Shown here in pieces: positions 1 through 6,573 of a stretch of 10,817 nucleotides of DNA (positions are counted from its first letter, which is position 1; each line of letters begins with the position of its first letter). The position numbers and the translations under genes were made by a program. Source of the DNA: Cytophagales bacterium (GTDB lineage Bacteria > Bacteroidota > Bacteroidia > Cytophagales > UBA9547); the NCBI GenBank assembly GCA_013298205.1, contig JAAFJZ010000052.1, forward strand, positions 1 to 10,817. Reading direction: 5' to 3'. Under the pieces are notes generated by a model. The model did no database searches. It was not told the DNA's origin and saw only the letters and a program-made list of their open reading frames with translations.

Positions 1-202
1 AGGGGCATTGATTTCAGCTTTGATTTGCGCTGCAATAGGTATTTATTATTATTTAAGAGTGATAGTAAATGCTTTTTTTTATACTGATTCCGATAGCTCT
101 AAAATTCAAGTTCCCGTATCATATCAAATTACATTGGCATTTTGTACTTTTGCAATTATACTTTTAGGCATTTTTCCTTTATTTCTTAAGTCTATTTTCT
201 AA
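1..202 (+). CDS. nuoN: NADH-quinone oxidoreductase subunit N, C-terminal fragment
   Basis: This is the 3' end of a gene that begins before the window, read in the frame starting at base 2 and ending with TAA at 200-202. About 66 codons are visible. They encode two hydrophobic segments: one around the motif IGIYYYLRVIVNAFFY and one ending in LLGIFPLFLKSIF. An SA-x-YYYLRVIV-type helix followed by a short polar loop and a last helix with a GIFP motif is how NuoN/NDH-1 subunit N proteins usually end. NuoN is one of the three antiporter-like proton-pumping membrane subunits of respiratory complex I and is usually the last gene of the nuo operon, which fits an unrelated gene following after 21 bp. 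The fragment is short, so the related subunits NuoM or MrpD are not fully excluded, although the YYYLRVIV motif favours NuoN. Confidence 0.8.
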   Translation, partial: GALISALICAAIGIYYYLRVIVNAFFYTDSDSSKIQVPVSYQITLAFCTFAIILLGIFPLFLKSIF

Positions 203-223
203 ACAATTAAAATTATATTTATC

Positions 224-1150
224 ATGTCTGATAATCAAAAAACCAAAAATAATAACACGCTATTCATTTCTTTAATAGCAATTTTATTTGCTATAATAGG
301 TGGACTTATTTTTATGTTGAATAGCAAAACAGGTAAAATTGATGAGCTAAATCAAACGGTTGAAACCCAAACTGTAAAGGTTGAATCTAAAACCAAAGAA
401 TTAGAAGCTTTAACTGCAGATTTTGAAAGAATAAAAGAAGAGAGGGAAAAATTAGGTTTAAACAATGATTCACTTATTGCACAAATTACACAATTAAAAG
501 AATATGTAGCTCAAGTTAAAAAAACGGGGATAATCAATAGTCAGAAAAGAAAAGAATTGGAATCTATGGTTAGTAGATTACGACAAGATTTGGTTACAAA
601 AGAAAAAGAAGTAGCCGATTTGAAAGTTAAAAACGATTCTTTAAATCAAGATGTTGCCCAGCTTTCTGAACTTACTAAGGCTCAAAGTGATTCACTTGTT
701 AAAACACAAACTTCAAGGAAAAACTTAGAAGGAAAACTTGCTTATGCCTCTGTTTTAAAAGCTCAATCTGTTAAAATTACTATTCTTAAAGAAAATGGAA
801 AAGAACTTGATAAAGAAGAATATAGATCTGCGCAGATTTCAACAGTAAAATTAGAATTTATCCTTTCTGATAATAAAGCTGCTGAAAAAGGGAGCAAAGA
901 TTTTTATTTAAGAATGATTACCCCGAGTGGAAGTTCTTTTTTTGATGAATTAAATGGAGGTGGAAAAATGACTTTGGCTGATGGTACGGCTTCAGATTAT
1001 ACAATGAAAAAATCTGAGATGTTTGCCAATCAAGGTGAAAAAATCACGTTCATGCTTCAAAAAGGATTTAATTACCAATCTGGAACTTACAGATTTGAAA
1101 TTTATTGTGAAGGCTATAATATTGGAAGTGGAGTCTTAAAGGTGAAGTAA
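224..1150 (+). CDS. Bitopic membrane protein with long coiled coil, unknown function
   Basis: I do not recognise this 308-residue protein. It starts at ATG 224, 21 bp after the nuoN stop. Residues 1-11 are polar. Residues 12-32 form one strongly hydrophobic helix (LFISLIAILFAIIGGLIFML), read as a membrane anchor or uncleaved signal anchor. Residues 36 to about 175 are rich in K, E, Q, L and S with heptad-like spacing and very few aromatic residues, as in a long coiled coil. Residues 182-308 change character: alternating hydrophobic and polar strands, a GGGK turn near 245-248, several aromatics and a final IGSGVLKVK strand suggest a small beta-sandwich domain. The likely topology is a short cytoplasmic tail with the coiled coil and beta domain in the periplasm. 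It may share the nuo transcript, but nothing in it points to complex I. A structural or envelope-spanning role is only a guess. Confidence 0.8.
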   Translation: MSDNQKTKNNNTLFISLIAILFAIIGGLIFMLNSKTGKIDELNQTVETQTVKVESKTKELEALTADFERIKEEREKLGLNNDSLIAQITQLKEYVAQVKKTGIINSQKRKELESMVSRLRQDLVTKEKEVADLKVKNDSLNQDVAQLSELTKAQSDSLVKTQTSRKNLEGKLAYASVLKAQSVKITILKENGKELDKEEYRSAQISTVKLEFILSDNKAAEKGSKDFYLRMITPSGSSFFDELNGGGKMTLADGTASDYTMKKSEMFANQGEKITFMLQKGFNYQSGTYRFEIYCEGYNIGSGVLKVK

Positions 1151-1279
1151 TTTCTCTGCTTTAGCGTAACTATTGATTTTTATTATTTTTTCTTTTGCAC
1201 AAAATTCACACTTTAATTTCATCTTAATCCATTGTTTTTTTTCTGTTCTTCTACTATATTCTACATAAATTAGTTCCAT
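1136..1279 (-). CDS. Possible small protein with CxxC motif, 47 residues (uncertain)
   Basis: A minus-strand open frame runs from ATG at 1279-1277 to TAA at 1138-1136 and covers the whole gap before rsmI. It reads MELIYVEYSRR, then a lysine-rich stretch with CEFC, and ends KAEKLLHL. In its favour, the codons (GAA, AAA, TTA, AGA, AGT, ATA) match neighbouring genes, and by hand count about 70% of 1151-1276 is pyrimidine on the plus strand, so this strand is purine-rich as in the real coding sequences here. Against it, the ORF is short, overlaps the 3' end of the upstream gene by 15 bases, and its start codon overlaps that of rsmI head to head, which would put the rsmI promoter inside it. CxxC might bind a metal, but a single pair is weak evidence. 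A longer reading from an ATG at 1324 would lie antisense in rsmI and is less likely. Confidence 0.3.
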   Translation of the reverse strand: MELIYVEYSRRTEKKQWIKMKLKCEFCAKEKIIKINSYAKAEKLLHL

Positions 1280-1967
1280 GATGTCTACAGAAAAAGGAAA
1301 ATTGATTCTTATTCCTACACCCATTGGAAACTTAGAAGATATTACACTAAGGGCTTTAAGAATGCTTAAGGAAGTGAATTTGATTCTTTGCGAAGATACG
1401 AGAACTAGTTCTGTTTTGCTTAAACACTACCAAATTTCTACTCCTTTACATAGTTATCACGCACATAATGAGCATAAAACGCTAGATAAGTGGATAAGTA
1501 AAATGGAAAATGGCGAAAATATTGGACTTATCTCTGACGCTGGAACACCTTCTATCTCTGATCCAGGTTTTTTGCTTACCCGTGAATGTTTGAAGAATAG
1601 CATTGAAGTAGAATGTCTTCCTGGTGCTACCGCTTTTGTGCCTGCACTAGTCAAGTCTGGATTACCAAGCGACCAATTTGTTTTTGAAGGATTTTTACCC
1701 GTAAAAAAAGGAAGACAAACAGCCTTTAAGGCATTAGCTTTGGAAAATAGAACAATCATTTTGTATGAAAGTCCGTTTCGAGTTTGTAAAACTTTGGATG
1801 AGCTAAGTAGCTATTTGGGTGAGGACAGATTAATTTCGGTTAGCAGAGAATTGAGTAAAAAGTTTGAAGAAACCTTTAATGGCACAATTATAGATGCGTT
1901 AAACCATTTTAAAGTTAAGGAACCTAGGGGTGAATTCGTTATGATAATTGGAGCAAAATCAGATTAA
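1278..1967 (+). CDS. rsmI: 16S rRNA (cytidine-1402-2'-O)-methyltransferase
   Basis: RsmI uses S-adenosylmethionine to 2'-O-methylate C1402 in the decoding centre of 16S rRNA, in the cytoplasm. The 229-residue product has the family's motifs in order: PTPIGNL (13-19), CEDTR (38-42), SYHAHNE (59-65), SDAGTPSISDPG (86-97), PGATA (115-119), FEGFLP (136-141) and ESPFR (164-168). These define the tetrapyrrole-methylase-like fold. It is shorter than the roughly 290-residue enterobacterial enzyme and appears to lack that enzyme's C-terminal extension, which I understand is usual in Bacteroidota. Two adjacent ATGs (1278 and 1281) are both possible starts, and neither has a Shine-Dalgarno sequence. Its stop shares a TTAA with the stop of the convergent lipase gene, so the two 3' ends overlap by 4 bp. 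I see no consensus TAnnTTTG promoter just upstream. Confidence 0.95.
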   Translation: MMSTEKGKLILIPTPIGNLEDITLRALRMLKEVNLILCEDTRTSSVLLKHYQISTPLHSYHAHNEHKTLDKWISKMENGENIGLISDAGTPSISDPGFLLTRECLKNSIEVECLPGATAFVPALVKSGLPSDQFVFEGFLPVKKGRQTAFKALALENRTIILYESPFRVCKTLDELSSYLGEDRLISVSRELSKKFEETFNGTIIDALNHFKVKEPRGEFVMIIGAKSD

Positions 1968-4279
1968 AATCTCTTCTCTTGTTTTAAAATTTTTAGAAAT
2001 AAATTCACTGATTCTTGATTTTTTTCATTATTTATATGATGAAAAATTCCCTTTTTCTCTTTTGTTGTTAAATGCCAACTCAAAGCTGCTCTTTCCTCTT
2101 TTAAAGTAGATTTAACTTGCAAACCTGTAGCTTTTTTTTCTTTAATTTCTTTAAGTTTATATGAACTGGGAGAATATTCAAAATTGATTATGTCTATTGG
2201 CACATTAGAATAGTTTTGAGAATATTCAATGAGATTATCATTATTAATGTCTTGTAAATAATCCCAGTTGTTGTACAAACTACCAATTGGATTAAAAATT
2301 CTTTGCATGATTGATTGCCCTTTTAAGTTTTCTACTGGCGACTCTTTATCTGAATCTCGTATTGATATTATAATTATTCCGGATGTATTTTGTTTGATCC
2401 AATCCTTAAAAACCAAAGCAAATCGTAAAGCATCACTTATTCCATAATTATCAGTTAAGCCAGCGTCCATAATTTCCATTTTAGGTATAGAAGGCAAAAT
2501 TACATTGGGTGTAATATATGGAAATGTAGCGTTCATTCTTAAAGCTGTTAGAAAAAGTAAAGTGTCTGCACTTTGTTCTGCAAACATTTTACGTAATTCA
2601 ATTCCTTTCAAACGCTCTTTTAAGTTTCCGTTTTTTAATTCTTTTGCGGTATTCATATAAGAAATATCCTGAGCAGAGATATAAAGTTTTCTCCCATCGT
2701 TGACAATAGTTGGTGATAAAATCATCATAGGAATTTTACCTTCAAATTCTGGCTTGCGGTAATCAATAATAAGTTTATCTAAAACATTTTCAGTGTTTTT
2801 ATCTAATTGTTTTTCAAATGCGCGTCCTCTATCTTTTAAATATTCCCTCTTGGCTATACTTGTTTTGTGAAATCTGAAAAATAAATCATTTATTACATAT
2901 GAAAAAATTACTGGATTTAAAATGTCTTTGCAGATGTTTTCAAAATATTTCTTTTCGTTTGGATTGAGTTTATTATTTTCTTTGTATCTCAAATACAATT
3001 CTCGGTAATAAGCGGCTCCTACCATGCCACCCGATGCACCTGTAAAAAGTATTGTATTTTGAATCAATTTCCCTTTACTTATTGAATCTAAATATTGTAA
3101 AGTTCGCAATGTCCAAGCAGCAGATCTTTGTCCACCACCTGAAGCGCATACAAATATCATTTTGGGCTTGAAAGTTGAATCAAATTTCGATTTCCAGTTA
3201 TTTAAAAGAATTTGACTTCTATCAAAATCTATTTTATAATTTTTGCTGTTGCTTAATTGCTCTATAGCTTTATAAGAATAGTTGGCTTTTTTAACATTGT
3301 AATTTAATCCGAAAGCTACATAATCATTTAATATGTAACTATTTACCATCAGGTAGTTTAGGAATGTAAAAACTAAAATCACAACTGTTATCGCCCAACC
3401 TCTTAGCCAATATGAAAGAGCTCCAACAAGTAACATTATCATTGAGAAAAATAAAATTCCACTTGCCGCAGCAGGTATTTGGAAAAATTTGTCATGGTTG
3501 TTTACATTAATTAACACAATGGTTAATAAAGCGAATAACTCAAACAAAACTGCGTTAAGGTGATTTTGATCAAAAACTTTAACAATTTCTTCTTTATTTT
3601 GGTTTCGTACTGCGATATGGTCTATTTTTTTAAACAGAAATGGAAAATCAATAAAGTAATCTACTTTGTATTTTGTTTTTTTTAAGTTAGAAACTCTTTT
3701 AATTACATTTACTCTATTGATTTTATTTCTCCGTAAGCTAGTATTTAAGTTTTGGGTAATGAGTTTAAAAACATCTTTATTGGTTAATTTGAAGTAATAA
3801 AGTATGATTAAATGAGATATCGAAAATCCCAATATAAAACCCGATAATTCAATAATAATTTCATTTGTTGATTGAAACCCATTTTGAGTTTGAAATTTAA
3901 TGAAATAAATACAGTATGTGATTAAGTAAAGAATTGGAATTAAAGCATTATTTAAACAAAACTTAAAAAACGGATTAGATAAACTTCCCAAAAAAGGAAA
4001 ACGATTACAGTCTAAAATGTAGCAAGTGATGTGAAATGCCATTGTAAAGCCACCAATCGAAAATCCAAGGATTAACAAACTGCTAAAATTTACTTCATTT
4101 AGATATTCAGGATCAAGAAATAAATAAGGTATACCAATCATTTGACCCAAATTTTGGCTTGTAAATGCAAACAAAAAGAACCATATTAATAAAAAAATTT
4201 GGTTTTTTTTGAAGTGATTTACAAGTAACTGTACGGGTAAGCTATAAATAAACTTATGGTGCCAGCGCTGAAAAGTCAT
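1964..4279 (-). CDS. Membrane-embedded patatin-like phospholipase
   Basis: This 771-residue protein joins a multi-pass membrane half to a patatin-type lipid acyl hydrolase domain. Counted from ATG 4279, hydrophobic helices lie near residues 27-50, 66-89, 112-128, 141-162, 243-259, 269-289 and 295-314, about seven in all. The catalytic part then begins with the glycine-rich oxyanion motif ASGGGQRSA (about 379-387). The nucleophile elbow TGASGG follows with Ser416 (bases 3032-3034), and then the catalytic aspartate motif DAGLTDNYG with Asp605. Patatin enzymes use a Ser-Asp dyad. The usual DGG/DGA is written DAG here. The likely substrate is membrane phospholipid or another acyl ester, and the exact reaction is unknown. 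The frame also opens 16 codons earlier at a TTG (4327), but the ATG is preferred because the hydrophilic extension adds no domain. The gene is divergent from the sensor kinase gene and convergent with rsmI. Confidence 0.88.
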   Translation of the reverse strand: MTFQRWHHKFIYSLPVQLLVNHFKKNQIFLLIWFFLFAFTSQNLGQMIGIPYLFLDPEYLNEVNFSSLLILGFSIGGFTMAFHITCYILDCNRFPFLGSLSNPFFKFCLNNALIPILYLITYCIYFIKFQTQNGFQSTNEIIIELSGFILGFSISHLIILYYFKLTNKDVFKLITQNLNTSLRRNKINRVNVIKRVSNLKKTKYKVDYFIDFPFLFKKIDHIAVRNQNKEEIVKVFDQNHLNAVLFELFALLTIVLINVNNHDKFFQIPAAASGILFFSMIMLLVGALSYWLRGWAITVVILVFTFLNYLMVNSYILNDYVAFGLNYNVKKANYSYKAIEQLSNSKNYKIDFDRSQILLNNWKSKFDSTFKPKMIFVCASGGGQRSAAWTLRTLQYLDSISKGKLIQNTILFTGASGGMVGAAYYRELYLRYKENNKLNPNEKKYFENICKDILNPVIFSYVINDLFFRFHKTSIAKREYLKDRGRAFEKQLDKNTENVLDKLIIDYRKPEFEGKIPMMILSPTIVNDGRKLYISAQDISYMNTAKELKNGNLKERLKGIELRKMFAEQSADTLLFLTALRMNATFPYITPNVILPSIPKMEIMDAGLTDNYGISDALRFALVFKDWIKQNTSGIIIISIRDSDKESPVENLKGQSIMQRIFNPIGSLYNNWDYLQDINNDNLIEYSQNYSNVPIDIINFEYSPSSYKLKEIKEKKATGLQVKSTLKEERAALSWHLTTKEKKGIFHHINNEKNQESVNLFLKILKQEKRF

Positions 4280-4321
4280 ATTACTTATTTTGTTTATCTT
4301 ACTATGAATACAATTAATGAA

Positions 4322-4521
4322 TTGCAAGTAAGAATATTTTTTGCAAGCTACATAAAAAGATTTTTTTTAAATTGGGATTATGTCTTTAAAAGCCTATTTA
4401 ATAAAATAATATGGTTAAAAAATTGCATATTTCTTGCATTTTATGTTTTTAATTGTATTATTATATCTATTTTCACTAACAAATCGTATTAATCTAAAAT
4501 ATAAACTAATAGTACTTTGCA
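4322..4521. repeat. Five TTGCA elements in the lipase/kinase divergent promoter region
   Basis: The 243-bp gap between the lipase and kinase start codons holds TTGCA at 4322, 4341, 4423, 4434 and 4517. The first two are TTGCAAG spaced 19 bp apart, and the middle two are TTGCAT spaced 11 bp apart, about one helical turn. In DNA this AT-rich, less than one plus-strand copy is expected by a rough estimate. They may be binding sites for a regulator or partly -33 TTG boxes. No protein is identified, and I found no consensus TAnnTTTG box for either gene here. Confidence 0.35.
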
Positions 4522-4522
4522 A

Positions 4523-6493
4523 ATGCACTTAAAGAAATTTTTAAATTTATTTTATTGTCTATGCATAATTTATTTTTTCCTCATAAGTAAAACTGAGGCC
4601 CAAATTATTGTAACTGATAAATTTGATGATTTAAGACTTACTGAAACATATTTACCTGTTTATGTTGATTCTTCAAAAGTTATGAGATTTGACAAAGCCT
4701 CTAAACAAAAATACACAAAATTTGACCCAATAGCATTATATAAAACTCAAGAAAAAGGAAACTTATATTCTTATTGGCATAAAATAGAATTAAAAGGAAC
4801 AGAAAGAACAAATGTTACTTTAATTTTTGAAGTAATGTGGTTTTCTATTTACGATTTTAGTTTATTTATACAAACCAAAGATACATTAATGAAATTTAGG
4901 CAGGGAGGTAAATATCCTTTTAACAAGAGAACGTTTAATTACAAAAATTTCATTTTTAAAGTTCCTATCAGTCAAAACGAAATCACAACAATTTATTTTA
5001 ATTCTCCCAAAGGAGTTGTCAAATTAAATGACTTTATTAAACTAAGCTCATTTGATTCTTTTTTTGAACATTCATCAGGTGAGTATTTATTTTTAGGTAT
5101 TTTTTACGGAATTTTGGTTTTTGTTGCTTTATACAATTTAATGGTTTTTATCATTTTAAGAGATATAACCAATTTTTTCTATTTTCTTGCCATTACGTCT
5201 TTTGCATTGTTTTCACTTTCAAGTTATGATGGCTTAGGGTTTCAATATTTGTGGCCCAATTTCCCTAAAATTTCACATATTTTGGGCGAGATTTCATTTG
5301 GTTTATTTATTGCGTCTTTTCTAGCTTATTATAGAAGCTTGTTATCTTTATCCTATAAATATCCACTTTTTAATAAACTTTTTTTAATTTTAATTTTGTT
5401 AAGAATTATTTATTGTATTTGTGCAATCATAAATGTTGATTTACTCTACTTTGATTGGTCATTTGATTTGCTGATTATTACCATAGTTTATTGTGTATGC
5501 TTTTATTTAGTAATAATAAAATATAAAATTGCTTACTTTCCTTTAATTGGACTTACATTTATTTTTTCTGGTTTTATGATCAAAAATTATATGAAAATCA
5601 ATAATGTTTTTTACACTGAGGAATTTATTTATTATAGCCAATATATTGGGGTTATGCTTGAATTGTTGTTTTTAAGCTATGCAATGGCTGAAAAAGTTAA
5701 AATATTGGGTTTTGAGAATCTCTTATACGAAAAAAAAATTAAACAAAAAGAAATTGAAATAATTGAAAAGTTGAATTTGGAACTAGAAAAAAAAGTTCAA
5801 ATTCGTACACAAGAGCTTGAGCAATCAAACAAACAATTGGATGAATTTTCATATAAAATTGCTCATGACATTAAGTCGCCTTTAAATACTATAATCGGAT
5901 TGGCAGAAGTAAGTAAATATGAAAAAGAGGCTTCTACAAAACAGGAGCTTATTGAGAAAATGAAAAATTGTGCCAATTCACTTAAAAAGCTAACAACAAA
6001 TCTCCTAGAGCACACCAAAGTTTCTTTAAATGAAACTAAATTTGAGTTGGTAAGCATAAATGAAATTCTGGTTCAAGCAAAATCTCAATTGGCATTTATG
6101 CCGAATTTTGATAGAATATATTTTTCAATAGAAGGTCCAGAAGTAAATGATTATTACTCAGATAAAGTTTTATTGCATTCTATTTTTCAAAACATTTATG
6201 AAAATTCTATTAAATACATGGATTTCGAAAAAGAACCTTGTACAATACATGTTAAAATAGAAAGAGTTCCTTCTGCAATAATTATCTCATTTACAGATAA
6301 TGGTATTGGTATTCCACAAGAAAAACTAGATAGAGTGTTTAGCATTTTTTATAGAGTAAATCCCAGTGACAACAAAGGTACAGGTCTAGGTATGTATTTT
6401 ATTAGCAAATCGATTCAAAAACTAAATGGAAAAATCAGACTAGACAGTGAATTTGGTAAAGGAACTAAGTTGGAAATCACTTTACCCAACTAA
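4523..6493 (+). CDS. 7TMR-DISM sensor histidine kinase
   Basis: This is a membrane sensor kinase of 656 residues counted from ATG 4523. The frame also opens two codons earlier at a TTG. Residues 1-26 form a signal peptide ending KTEA before QII. Residues about 27-165 form a periplasmic beta-rich domain resembling the 7TMR-DISM extracellular type 2 domain, including YWHKIEL and the later FRQGGKYPFNKR. Seven hydrophobic helices fill about 187-390 (7TMR-DISM_7TM). A coiled coil spans about 395-440. The kinase core has the H-box KIAHDIKSPL with phosphoacceptor His448, the N-box around YENSIKY (Asn561), the G1 box DNGIGIP (592-598) and the G2 box GTGLGMYF (619-626). All catalytic motifs are intact, so it should be active. 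It has no receiver domain, and no response regulator lies beside it, so its partner must be encoded elsewhere. DISM sensors are thought to bind small ligands such as carbohydrates; the ligand here is unknown. Confidence 0.92.
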   Translation: MHLKKFLNLFYCLCIIYFFLISKTEAQIIVTDKFDDLRLTETYLPVYVDSSKVMRFDKASKQKYTKFDPIALYKTQEKGNLYSYWHKIELKGTERTNVTLIFEVMWFSIYDFSLFIQTKDTLMKFRQGGKYPFNKRTFNYKNFIFKVPISQNEITTIYFNSPKGVVKLNDFIKLSSFDSFFEHSSGEYLFLGIFYGILVFVALYNLMVFIILRDITNFFYFLAITSFALFSLSSYDGLGFQYLWPNFPKISHILGEISFGLFIASFLAYYRSLLSLSYKYPLFNKLFLILILLRIIYCICAIINVDLLYFDWSFDLLIITIVYCVCFYLVIIKYKIAYFPLIGLTFIFSGFMIKNYMKINNVFYTEEFIYYSQYIGVMLELLFLSYAMAEKVKILGFENLLYEKKIKQKEIEIIEKLNLELEKKVQIRTQELEQSNKQLDEFSYKIAHDIKSPLNTIIGLAEVSKYEKEASTKQELIEKMKNCANSLKKLTTNLLEHTKVSLNETKFELVSINEILVQAKSQLAFMPNFDRIYFSIEGPEVNDYYSDKVLLHSIFQNIYENSIKYMDFEKEPCTIHVKIERVPSAIIISFTDNGIGIPQEKLDRVFSIFYRVNPSDNKGTGLGMYFISKSIQKLNGKIRLDSEFGKGTKLEITLPN

Positions 6494-6530
6494 CCAAATT
6501 TAAAAAATAGTTATTAAGATTTCTTAGTTT

Positions 6531-6560
6531 TTGATGTGATATTTATTTTTTCTATTTTTG
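6531..6560 (+). promoter_or_regulatory. Bacteroidota-type promoter of aroA-fabG
   Basis: TTG at 6531-6533 and TATTTTTG at 6553-6560 are separated by 19 bp. This matches the Bacteroidota primary-sigma consensus of a -33 TTG and a -7 TAnnTTTG at the usual distance. The -7 box ends only 13 bp before the aroA ATG, so transcription should start about 6-8 bases upstream of it and the leader would be very short. That agrees with the absence of a Shine-Dalgarno sequence. Confidence 0.7.
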
Positions 6561-6573
6561 CCTCTACAACTTT

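Noticed and set aside
1457..1759. Minus-strand ORF of 100 codons inside rsmI
   Set aside because: It lies entirely antisense to conserved rsmI motifs, and its translation shows no domain.
4280..4327. N-terminal extension of the lipase from TTG 4327
   Set aside because: It adds 16 polar residues before an ATG that directly precedes the natural N-terminus. A TTG start is not needed.
4256..4492. Plus-strand 78-codon ORF in the lipase/kinase gap
   Set aside because: It overlaps the lipase start antisense, is made mostly of T-rich codons (F, I, Y, L) typical of random AT-rich DNA, and has no recognisable features. It looks like chance.
4513..4519. TACTTTG as a -7 box for the histidine kinase gene
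   Set aside because: It is one base short of TAnnTTTG, has no TTG at -33, and would place the transcription start at or after the ATG.
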